Positions 44,290 to 50,967 of a stretch of 64,000 bases of DNA are shown one piece after another. The notes under the pieces are model-generated. The model was not told where the DNA came from. It was given only the letters and a program-made list of their open reading frames with translations, and did no database searches. Source of the stretch: Marisimplicoccus sp038110465 (GTDB lineage Bacteria; Bacteroidota; Bacteroidia; Flavobacteriales; Flavobacteriaceae). The DNA lies in contig JAYNJU010000001.1 in NCBI GenBank assembly GCA_038110465.1, positions 186,001 to 250,000 on the forward strand. Direction: 5' to 3'. Each line of letters opens with the position of its first letter. The stretch's first letter is position 1. The translations under genes and the position numbers were made by a program.

Positions 44290-45676
44290 TATTTGTCATT
44301 CTATTAGGATTAACATATTCGTCAAATTCTTTTTCTGATAAATATTTTAGCTTAATAGAAGCTTCCTTTAGGGTTATATCATCGTTGTAAGCTTTATTTG
44401 CAATTTCAGCAGCTTTGTAATAACCTATTTTTGAATTTAATGCAGTAACAAGCATTAGAGAGTCTTTTAAGAACTTTTCAATTTTCTTTTTATTAGCTTT
44501 TATTCCATCAATACAATTATTGGAAAAACTAAGACATGCATCTCCCAATATTTTTGATGATTCAATTATATTATACGCAAACAGTGGCTTAAAAACATTT
44601 AATTCAAAGTGACCATTTGCTCCTGCAAAACTAATTGCAACATCATTACCAATAATTTGAGCACAGACCATAGAAATTGCTTCACACTGAGTTGGGTTAA
44701 TCTTACCTGGCATAATTGAACTTCCAGGCTCATTTGCAGGTAAAATAAGCTCTCCTAAACCTGATCTTGGACCAGACCCCATTAATCTTATGTCATTTGC
44801 AATTTTATAAATTGAGGTAGCAGCTGTTTTTAAAGCACCATGCATCTCAACAATACAATCATGGGAGGCAATTCCTTCAAATTTATTTGGTGATTCTCTA
44901 AACTTAAGATTTGAGTTTTTGGAAATATGAGCTACAACTTTTTTGGAATACCCTTTAGGAGAATTTAATCCAGTACCAACTGCTGTCCCTCCAATTGGAA
45001 GCTCACTTAAATGATTAAGAGCATTTTCGATAGATTTAATTCCATTCTCAATTTGTGTTACATATCCTGAAAATTCTTGACCAAGAGTGATCGGTGTAGC
45101 ATCCATTAAATGAGTTCTACCAATTTTTACTATACTATTAAACTCTCTAGCCTTTTTATTTAAACTTTCTTTTAATTTCCTCAAATTTACTAGAGTATTA
45201 CTTGTAATAATTTTTACAGCTGCAATATTAATTGCTGTAGGAAATGTATCATTAGAGGACTGAGATAAATTTACATCATCGTTTGGAGAAAGTGTTTTTT
45301 CAGATTCACCTAACTTTTTACCTTCCAGTATATGAGCTCTGTTAGAGATTACCTCATTTAAATTCATATTTGTTTGAGTACCTGATCCAGTTTGCCAAAT
45401 TACAAGCGGAAATTGATGATCGTGATCACCTGAAATTATTTCATCACAAACTCTTTCAATCAACATCGATTTTTCTTTAGATAGAATTCCTAATTCATGA
45501 TTTGTAACTGCTGCTGATTTTTTTAAAATTGCATATGCATGAATAATCTCAATAGGCATTGAAGATGAGTTACCAATCTTAAAATTATTTCTTGATCTTT
45601 CAGTTTGAGCACCCCAAAGAGAGTTCTTTGGAACTTTTACTTCTCCGAGAGTATCTTTTTCAATTCTGTAGTCCAT
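44279..45676 (-). CDS. fumC: fumarate hydratase class II
   Basis: The 465-residue FumC has the fumarase/aspartase signature GSSIMPGKINPTQCE (about 316-330). The substrate-site stretch SSNDTFPTA is present, as is GRTHLMDATPITLGQEFSGY. It reversibly hydrates fumarate to malate in the citric acid cycle and needs no iron-sulfur cluster. It is the first gene of a two-gene minus-strand unit with the GNAT protein. A TATATTTG box at 45724-45731 faces the promoter of the small membrane protein gene. Confidence 0.96.
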   Translation of the reverse strand: MDYRIEKDTLGEVKVPKNSLWGAQTERSRNNFKIGNSSSMPIEIIHAYAILKKSAAVTNHELGILSKEKSMLIERVCDEIISGDHDHQFPLVIWQTGSGTQTNMNLNEVISNRAHILEGKKLGESEKTLSPNDDVNLSQSSNDTFPTAINIAAVKIITSNTLVNLRKLKESLNKKAREFNSIVKIGRTHLMDATPITLGQEFSGYVTQIENGIKSIENALNHLSELPIGGTAVGTGLNSPKGYSKKVVAHISKNSNLKFRESPNKFEGIASHDCIVEMHGALKTAATSIYKIANDIRLMGSGPRSGLGELILPANEPGSSIMPGKINPTQCEAISMVCAQIIGNDVAISFAGANGHFELNVFKPLFAYNIIESSKILGDACLSFSNNCIDGIKANKKKIEKFLKDSLMLVTALNSKIGYYKAAEIANKAYNDDITLKEASIKLKYLSEKEFDEYVNPNRMTNNES

Positions 45677-45681
45677 GATAC

Positions 45682-45712
45682 TTTGTAATTTACTTAAAAA
45701 AAATTACTTTTG
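45682..45712 (+). promoter_or_regulatory. consensus promoter of the 52-residue membrane protein gene
   Basis: TTTG (45682-45685), exactly 19 bases, then TACTTTTG (45705-45712) is a perfect match to the Bacteroidota housekeeping pattern TTTG-N19-TAnnTTTG. The predicted transcript starts near 45719, 12 bases before the ATG at 45731. It is the best promoter match in the window. Confidence 0.65.
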
Positions 45713-45723
45713 TTTAGCATTTA

Positions 45724-45731
45724 CAAATATA
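45724..45731 (-). promoter_or_regulatory. -7 promoter box of fumC
   Basis: TATATTTG on the minus strand matches TAnnTTTG. It predicts transcription from about 45717, giving fumC a leader of about 40 bases. It overlaps the start codon of the small plus-strand gene, so the two divergent transcripts would overlap at their 5' ends. The -33 region is not clear. Confidence 0.45.
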
Positions 45732-45889
45732 TGGAGTTTCAACAATACCTCGGATTCTTAGCTTTTTTAGCAATTTTTACAATGGGCTTTTGGCTTATGA
45801 TTTTTTTAGCATTGGTAGCTCCATATTGGGCATCATCTTATCTTTTTCAAAAAATTAAAGATCTCCTTTCTAAGAAAATGAAATCTTAG
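45731..45889 (+). CDS. 52-residue single-pass membrane protein
   Basis: The short frame encodes a polar head MEFQQYLGF, one long hydrophobic segment (about residues 9-31) and a basic tail ending KIKDLLSKKMKS. Inside-positive charge predicts the C-terminus in the cytoplasm. I do not recognise a family. Support comes from the perfect TTTG-N19-TAnnTTTG promoter 12 to 19 bases upstream and from filling the only space between fumC and the TonB receptor gene, whose stop it overlaps by four bases. It could be a small regulator or subunit of a membrane complex. Confidence 0.6.
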   Translation: MEFQQYLGFLAFLAIFTMGFWLMIFLALVAPYWASSYLFQKIKDLLSKKMKS

Positions 45890-48420
45890 TTATTGAATAT
45901 AGGTCCTTCATCTTCTCCGCCACCGCTGAAATCTTGTTGATCTCTTTGAGCTCTTCTTCTTCTTCTGTTATTTTGATCTTCATTAATTCTATAGGTGAAA
46001 GTTAAAATCAATGAAGGTTCTCTCCATTGACCTTCTGTTTCAGATCTAAATGTTTCACGGGTAGTTGTAGATCTCCATCTACCAGTATTAAACAAGTCAG
46101 AATATCTAACAGATATGTTACCTTTATTTTCAAAAATATTTTTTTGAACTGCAGCAGTTGTAAATCCAAATGCTTTTCTTTTGGAAAAGGCATTTTCACT
46201 AGGCCCTCTTAAAAAACCAAAAAATTGAAGACTATATTCTTTTGGAAGTCTAATAAAACCATTAAACCTAGCACTCCAGTTTGTATCGTCAGAATCAAAG
46301 TTTTGATTTTCATATGAGCCTCTAATTTTTGTTGAGTTTAATGTAAAACTTCCATTAAGTCTAACGGCTCTTGAAGGTGTATAAGTTATACTAATCTCTG
46401 ATCCAATTCTTTTATTTGTTGACAAATTAATAGGAAAAAACTCTAAAACAGGAACTTGTAAAACAGGATTCTCAGACCCTGACTCTACAATTAAATCAAC
46501 TATTTCTCCAGTTTCTTGTTGAATTCTTTCAACATTTCCATCTGACTGTCTGTAAAAAACTGATGTATTTATAGTAATCTTACTATATCTTTTTAAATAG
46601 TCTACCTCGTAGGCAGATGAGAATGTAGGGTCTAAATAAGGATTCCCCCTTCTATATGATGTAATTGAATTCCTTCTTGGAAATGGATTAATATCCCATC
46701 CTCTAGGTCTTCTTATTCTTTTGCTGTAACCAAATGTTAAGGATTCTATATCTGAGATTTCATATGCAAGATTTAAAGTAGGGAATAAGTCTGAATATTT
46801 TTTAATTTCAAATTGTCTTGTTGTTTTTTGATTTATTTCTTGTTTTGAGTTCTCATATCTAAGTCCAAGAAGAATAGATAAGCTATTAATTTTCTTTCCA
46901 AATTGACTGTATAAAGAGTTTATGTTTTCAGTATAGTTGAAGATATTAGATAATCCAGGATCAGATTGAAAACTACTATTGCAAGGAGTAGTAATACATT
47001 GTATCTTTTGTAAAAAGGCAACATCGTAATCCGTTTCTCTTTCTAAAAAACTTCCTCTATATCCTAATTCAAATTCTGTATTTTCATCAATAGGGTAAAC
47101 ATAGTCAACCTGAGCTAAAAGCCTGTTTTGAAAATCAATATTTGTTGTCTTTTCAAAATCTGAATCTGAGACAAATGGTAAGGTTGAATAATCCTCAATA
47201 TTATCTACCGAGTTTTCATCATCTTCTTCATAGGAAATTTTTGCAGTAAGGTTATGGCCATCTTTATCGAAATCCTTATAAAAGTCTATAGCATACTCAA
47301 AAGATTCCTCATTTTCAAGATCATTAGCAATTCTTTCATTTGAAGATAAAATACTACCATTAGTAATATCATTTACTATATTTTTTGAATAACTATTCTC
47401 ATCTCCTTTTCTGTAGAATCCACTTAGAGTAAGTGAAGTTTTATCATCAAAAAAATACTCTAACCCTAAATTAAAAAAGATGTTCTTTTCATTTCGAGTA
47501 CTTCTATTAGAACTTTCAATATTTAGGTTGTTAGAGAAGTACTCAGTTGTACCAAAAAAATTTCCATTATCATCAGAGTCTCTGAAGGTTGTTGTATTAA
47601 AAATATTTATTTTATCATTTCTCAAGTTGAAAGTTCCAGATCCACTATTATTTTTAGGATCACCTGCATTTAAAGTAATACTTCCATTAAATCCAAGTAA
47701 GTCTTGTTTTTTTAATATTATATTTAGAATACCTGCAGTTCCTTCTGCAGAATATCTAGCTGATGGAGAAGTCACAACTTCAACTTTTTCTATTGACTCA
47801 GAAGGAATAGACCTTAAACCTTGAGGTCCAGATAAACCAACAAGCCCTGAAGGTTTTCCGTTAATCAAAATTCTAACATTATCATTTCCTCTTAATGAAA
47901 TATTACCATCAAAATCAACATCTATAGACGGTATATTAGCTAAAACATCTGAAACATTACCTCCTCTAACTGTTATGTCTTGCCCTACATTATATATTTT
48001 TTTATCAAGCCTTACCTCAACTTGTGTCCTCTCAGCTCTAACTTCAACTTCATCAAGCATAGAAACATCAAGATCTAGAGAAATAGTTCCTAAATCAGTA
48101 TTCTGTCTAACTAAAAAGTTTTCATTTGAATAGCTTTCAAACGATATATATTCAATTTTAAGATCATACATACCGGGACTAACATCAATTGAAAATTTAC
48201 CATCAGATGTTGTTATACCTCCAAATAATGACTCGGGATTTCTTTTGTTGACAAGAGAAATAGTAGCATATTCAAGAGGTTCTGAAGTTTCAGAGTCTAT
48301 AACAATTCCAGAAATATTGAATGTCATATTTTGAAATTGCTGATAATTATTTCCACCACTTTGTTGAGAAAATAAAAAACTTGAAAATGCAATTAATAAT
48401 AAGGAAAAATATTTTTTCAT
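45886..48420 (-). CDS. TonB-dependent outer-membrane receptor with carboxypeptidase-regulatory-like domain
   Basis: The 844-residue protein has a signal peptide (ending near LFSQQ). A CarboxypepD_reg-like beta domain follows (about 35-120; ISGIVIDSETSEPLEYATISL), then a plug domain (about 135-240; VSDVLANIPSIDVD, IRILINGKPSG-like) and a large beta-barrel. The C-terminus carries the run RINEDQNNRRRRRAQR and a short acidic tail. It belongs to the outer membrane beta-barrel family without a SusD partner, so it is not a classic glycan-uptake pair. The substrate is unknown. There is no N-terminal signalling (STN) domain. A TATATTTG promoter box lies about 22 bases upstream. Confidence 0.9.
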   Translation of the reverse strand: MKKYFSLLLIAFSSFLFSQQSGGNNYQQFQNMTFNISGIVIDSETSEPLEYATISLVNKRNPESLFGGITTSDGKFSIDVSPGMYDLKIEYISFESYSNENFLVRQNTDLGTISLDLDVSMLDEVEVRAERTQVEVRLDKKIYNVGQDITVRGGNVSDVLANIPSIDVDFDGNISLRGNDNVRILINGKPSGLVGLSGPQGLRSIPSESIEKVEVVTSPSARYSAEGTAGILNIILKKQDLLGFNGSITLNAGDPKNNSGSGTFNLRNDKINIFNTTTFRDSDDNGNFFGTTEYFSNNLNIESSNRSTRNEKNIFFNLGLEYFFDDKTSLTLSGFYRKGDENSYSKNIVNDITNGSILSSNERIANDLENEESFEYAIDFYKDFDKDGHNLTAKISYEEDDENSVDNIEDYSTLPFVSDSDFEKTTNIDFQNRLLAQVDYVYPIDENTEFELGYRGSFLERETDYDVAFLQKIQCITTPCNSSFQSDPGLSNIFNYTENINSLYSQFGKKINSLSILLGLRYENSKQEINQKTTRQFEIKKYSDLFPTLNLAYEISDIESLTFGYSKRIRRPRGWDINPFPRRNSITSYRRGNPYLDPTFSSAYEVDYLKRYSKITINTSVFYRQSDGNVERIQQETGEIVDLIVESGSENPVLQVPVLEFFPINLSTNKRIGSEISITYTPSRAVRLNGSFTLNSTKIRGSYENQNFDSDDTNWSARFNGFIRLPKEYSLQFFGFLRGPSENAFSKRKAFGFTTAAVQKNIFENKGNISVRYSDLFNTGRWRSTTTRETFRSETEGQWREPSLILTFTYRINEDQNNRRRRRAQRDQQDFSGGGEDEGPIFNN

Positions 48421-48441
48421 AAATTATTTTGTTTGGCTGAG

Positions 48442-48449
48442 CAAATATA
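48442..48449 (-). promoter_or_regulatory. -7 promoter box of the TonB receptor gene
   Basis: TATATTTG on the minus strand fits TAnnTTTG and sits 21 bases before the receptor start. This suggests the receptor is transcribed from its own housekeeping-type promoter, separate from the upstream ECF unit, which ends in a hairpin at 48476-48492. Confidence 0.45.
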
Positions 48450-48475
48450 TTTTAATAAGTATTCTTGAAAACACA

Positions 48476-48492
48476 AGGTTTTGTTAAAACCT
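48476..48492 (-). terminator. hairpin terminator after the ECF sigma operon
   Basis: AGGTTTT and AAAACCT flank a three-base loop directly at the stop codon of the periplasmic repeat protein. On the minus strand a T-rich stretch follows after the stem. It separates the ECF triad from the TonB receptor gene. Confidence 0.5.
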
Positions 48493-48907
48493 AATCATTT
48501 TTTTTAGACTTTGTTCTTAATTTTTTAATCAAAGATTTTTGTTCATAATCAAGTGATTCGTAAAACCTTTTTTTAATAGTATCAATTCTTTTTTCAAACT
48601 TTCTTAGAAGCTCTTTTTGAGACTCTGAAAAAGTTTCAGATAGCTTTCTTTTTCTTTCTCTGTATCCAAGACTACTATCTTTTAAAATATCTTTTTGATT
48701 ATCACTTAATGATTCGTTAAGAGCTTTTCTCTGTTTTTTCCAAAGAGATCTTTCCTTATTGAGTAAATCTATTTGAGATTCAGAGAAAGTTTCCATCAAT
48801 TCTTTTGAGAATCCTCCATGTTTTGACTTTTCTTGACTATACGTTATTGAGCATGTAATCATTAAAAAAGTAACTAAAATTATTTTGATCGTTTTTAACA
48901 TATTCAT
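48491..48907 (-). CDS. periplasmic repeat protein, probable sensor of the ECF sigma system
   Basis: The 138-residue protein has a signal peptide (hydrophobic 8-20, ending TYSQ). Four tandem repeats of exactly 26 residues start at about 40, 66, 92 and 118. Each opens with a core like TFSESQxxLL or SLSDNQKDIL and continues as a charged helix. The cores recall the LTxxQ motifs of Spy, CpxP and ZraP, periplasmic stress or metal-binding proteins. Flavobacterial genes in this position are commonly named sensors of ECF-type sigma factors. It is the last gene of the ECF triad. What it senses is unknown. Confidence 0.75.
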   Translation of the reverse strand: MNMLKTIKIILVTFLMITCSITYSQEKSKHGGFSKELMETFSESQIDLLNKERSLWKKQRKALNESLSDNQKDILKDSSLGYRERKRKLSETFSESQKELLRKFEKRIDTIKKRFYESLDYEQKSLIKKLRTKSKKND

Positions 48908-48931
48908 TTGAAATAAAAAAAATTAAAAAGT

Positions 48932-49249
48932 TTATTTCGGAATCTGAAATTCATTCAATACTATAGATTCTGAGTAATATTCAATTATAAACTCATCAGT
49001 TATTTCCTCACCTGAGACTATTGAGGATAAAAGTGGAGAGTCTGAATTAATTTCATTAGATTTTGGTGTGATATCTATTAAATTATATAATAATAGTCCA
49101 ATAAATATAGCAGCTAAGGAATATTTAAAGTAGCTAAATTCAAATCTTCTATCTAATGTATTAGAATTAGTTTTGTTTAGTATTTCTTTTTTAGACTTAA
49201 TAAAATAATCTTTTGGCACAGTGTAACCAAGTTTTTTATAATGATTCAT
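48932..49249 (-). CDS. small membrane protein, putative anti-sigma factor
   Basis: The 105-residue protein has a polar cytoplasmic N-terminus (NHYKKLGYTVPKDYFIKSK), one membrane helix (about residues 45-63) and an acidic periplasmic tail. It overlaps the ECF sigma gene by 14 bases and is followed by a periplasmic repeat protein, the usual order of sigma, membrane anti-sigma and sensor. No zinc-binding anti-sigma (ZAS) motif is visible. The anti-sigma role is inferred from position and topology, not from sequence similarity. Confidence 0.65.
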   Translation of the reverse strand: MNHYKKLGYTVPKDYFIKSKKEILNKTNSNTLDRRFEFSYFKYSLAAIFIGLLLYNLIDITPKSNEINSDSPLLSSIVSGEEITDEFIIEYYSESIVLNEFQIPK

Positions 49250-49778
49250 TTAATTCTTTTTTAATTTTTTTTTCAACAGCATAATAAACAGATTTTACTG
49301 TATTTATGTTTGTTTTTGTAATGTTGGATATTTCTTCAAACTTTAACTCATCAAAATACTTTAAATTAAAAATATTTCTTTGCCTTATAGTCAATTCTGA
49401 AAGTATTTGGTGAAATTTTAATGATATATTATCAGCATCAAAATAAGAATCAGCATATAACTTTTTAGAGTAATTATGGTCCTCAGAATCAATGTCAAGT
49501 TTATTAAATTTAGACTCCTTGTTAAGAAATCTTATAGCTTCATTATATGCTATTCTATAAATCCAAGTACTTAATTTACTTTTTTCTTGAAAAGAATCTA
49601 TTCCTTTAAAAATTCTTATATATGTCTCTTGTAAAACATCATTTGCAGAATCGTGAGATAAAACCATTTTTCTTATCATCCAATATACTTTTTCTTGATA
49701 TAAATCAACAAGATGCCTGAATCCAATATCTTTTGAATTAGGATTCCTTAATAATTTTATTAAAGCACCTTCTTTCAA
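49236..49778 (-). CDS. ECF-type RNA polymerase sigma factor
   Basis: This 180-residue sigma-70 family protein has region 2 (VLQETYIRIFKGIDSF, STWIYRIAYNEAIRFL) and region 4 (LTIRQRNIFNLKYFDELKFEEIS, then TNINTVKS). It is about the normal ECF size. The start is TTG at 49778; an in-frame stop lies just upstream and the first internal ATG would remove part of region 2. It heads a three-gene unit with the putative anti-sigma and the periplasmic repeat protein. A possible self-recognised promoter lies at 49795-49817. Confidence 0.92.
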   Translation of the reverse strand: MKEGALIKLLRNPNSKDIGFRHLVDLYQEKVYWMIRKMVLSHDSANDVLQETYIRIFKGIDSFQEKSKLSTWIYRIAYNEAIRFLNKESKFNKLDIDSEDHNYSKKLYADSYFDADNISLKFHQILSELTIRQRNIFNLKYFDELKFEEISNITKTNINTVKSVYYAVEKKIKKELNESL

Positions 49779-49794
49779 TCTAGTTTTTTAATTA

Positions 49795-49817
49795 GACCTT
49801 AAAAAATAATAAAAGTT
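49795..49817 (-). promoter_or_regulatory. possible autoregulated ECF promoter
   Basis: On the minus strand AAC (49817-49815), 17 bases, then GTC (49797-49795) resembles the -35 AAC and -10 GTC elements typical of many ECF sigma factors. It sits about 17 bases before the sigma start, and no TAnnTTTG box is present there. The motif is short, so chance is possible. Confidence 0.3.
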
Positions 49818-49820
49818 TTG

Positions 49821-49841
49821 GTAAGTTGCTCTCTAGCTTAC
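49821..49841 (-). terminator. weak hairpin at the end of the thrS-rplT operon
   Basis: GTAAG and CTTAC (5 base pairs, 11-base loop) overlap the rplT stop. On the minus strand a T-rich stretch follows after about six bases. The stem is short, so termination here is uncertain. Confidence 0.3.
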
Positions 49842-50182
49842 TTCAATGATTTGATTATAGCTTCGAAAGCATTCGGATTATTCATTGCTAAATCAGCTAA
49901 TACTTTTCTATTAAGCTCTATGTTATTAGACTTAAGTTTATGCATAAGTTGACTGTAACTCATACCATATTGATGAGCACCAGCATTTATTCTCATAATC
50001 CATAGAGACCTAAAGTTCCTTTTCTTTGTTTTTCTATCTCTATATGCATATAATAATGCTTTTTCAACAGCATTTTTTGCAACTGTCCAAACATTTTTTC
50101 TTCTTCCGAAGTAACCTTTTGCTTGTTTTAAAACTTTTTTTCTTCTAGCTCTTGATGCTACAGAGTTTACTGATCTAGGCAT
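49838..50182 (-). CDS. rplT: 50S ribosomal protein L20
   Basis: The 114-residue L20 has the basic N-terminal arm (RSVNSVASRARRKKVLKQAKGYFGRRKNVW in conserved pieces) and the C-terminal globular part LMHKLKSNNIELNRKVLADLA. It binds 23S rRNA early in 50S assembly. It is the last gene of thrS-infC-rpmI-rplT, seven bases after rpmI, the usual order in bacteria. Confidence 0.98.
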   Translation of the reverse strand: MPRSVNSVASRARRKKVLKQAKGYFGRRKNVWTVAKNAVEKALLYAYRDRKTKKRNFRSLWIMRINAGAHQYGMSYSQLMHKLKSNNIELNRKVLADLAMNNPNAFEAIIKSLK

Positions 50183-50189
50183 AGCATTA

Positions 50190-50387
50190 TTATTTTAATC
50201 TTAATTGTCTTTTAATATTATTTTCATCACTTTCATGTACCAGTCCAAAATGAGTAAGTCTAAGTTTTCTTTTCTTAGATTTCTTTGTAAGAATATGGTT
50301 TTTAAAAGCATGTTTTCTTTTAATCTTTCCCGAACCAGTTACTTTGAATCTTTTTTTTGCACTGGATTTTGTTTTCATTTTAGGCAT
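50190..50387 (-). CDS. rpmI: 50S ribosomal protein L35
   Basis: The 65-residue L35 is very basic, with PKMKTKSSAKKRFKVTGSGK and KRKHAFKNHIL. Length is standard. It lies between infC (14-base gap) and rplT (7-base gap), the expected order. Confidence 0.98.
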   Translation of the reverse strand: MPKMKTKSSAKKRFKVTGSGKIKRKHAFKNHILTKKSKKRKLRLTHFGLVHESDENNIKRQLRLK

Positions 50388-50401
50388 AGTTCCTTAATTA
50401 A

Positions 50402-50956
50402 TTATTTTTTTGGTGTTATGTACATTATCATTCTTTTTCCTTCTAACTCTGGCATTTGCTCTACTTTTCCAATTTCTTCTAGATCTTGAGCTAATCTTAA
50501 AAGTAAAATTTGGCCTTGTTCTTTAAAAATAATCGATCTTCCTTTAAAAAAAACAAAAGCTTTTAATTTTGCGCCTTCATTTAAAAATTTTTCTGCATGC
50601 TTCTTCTTAAATTGATAATCATGTTCATCAGTTTGAGGGCCAAATCTTATTTCTTTAACTACTATTTTTGTAGCTTTTGATTTTAGAGCTTTATCCCTCT
50701 TTTTTTGTTCGTATAAAAACTTCTTATACTCAAGAATTTTACATACAGGAGGAGATGCTTTTGGTGAAATCTCAACTAAATCAAGTTCTAGTTCTCTTGC
50801 CATCCTTAGTGCCTCATTTGTGGAATAAATCCCTCCCTCAACATTATCTCCTACAAGCCTTACTTCAAAGGCTGTTATTTTTGAATTTATCTTATGAGGA
50901 TCCTCTTTGATTTCTCTTACGAATCTCCTATTCGATTTTTTTTTCCTTATAGCTAT
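50402..50956 (-). CDS. infC: translation initiation factor IF-3, non-AUG start
   Basis: From the first ATG (50803) only 133 residues would be made and the N-terminal domain would be cut. The frame continues upstream with typical IF-3 sequence (INSKITAFEVRLVGD, then GGIYSTNEALRMA) and no stop until just inside the thrS end. The best start is ATA at 50956 (then GCT ATA AGG), giving 184 residues, the normal length. No ATG, GTG or TTG exists in that stretch. IF-3 rejects non-AUG starts, so a rare start codon lets it limit its own synthesis, as with AUU in E. coli infC. It lies 11 bases after thrS. Confidence 0.93.
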   Translation of the reverse strand: MAIRKKKSNRRFVREIKEDPHKINSKITAFEVRLVGDNVEGGIYSTNEALRMARELELDLVEISPKASPPVCKILEYKKFLYEQKKRDKALKSKATKIVVKEIRFGPQTDEHDYQFKKKHAEKFLNEGAKLKAFVFFKGRSIIFKEQGQILLLRLAQDLEEIGKVEQMPELEGKRMIMYITPKK

Positions 50957-50967
50957 AACAAATATTT

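Noticed and set aside
47480..47824. 114-residue frame antisense to the TonB receptor gene
   Set aside because: It is a shadow frame caused by codon bias on the opposite strand; no promoter or family resemblance.
45886..49778. FecI/FecR-like sigma system feeding on the TonB receptor
   Set aside because: The receptor lacks an N-terminal STN signalling domain, the membrane partner of the sigma factor does not look like FecR, and the receptor has its own housekeeping-type promoter after a hairpin.
50402..50803. infC as a truncated gene starting at the first ATG
   Set aside because: The frame upstream encodes the missing IF-3 N-terminal domain without a stop, so a non-AUG start explains the gene better than truncation.
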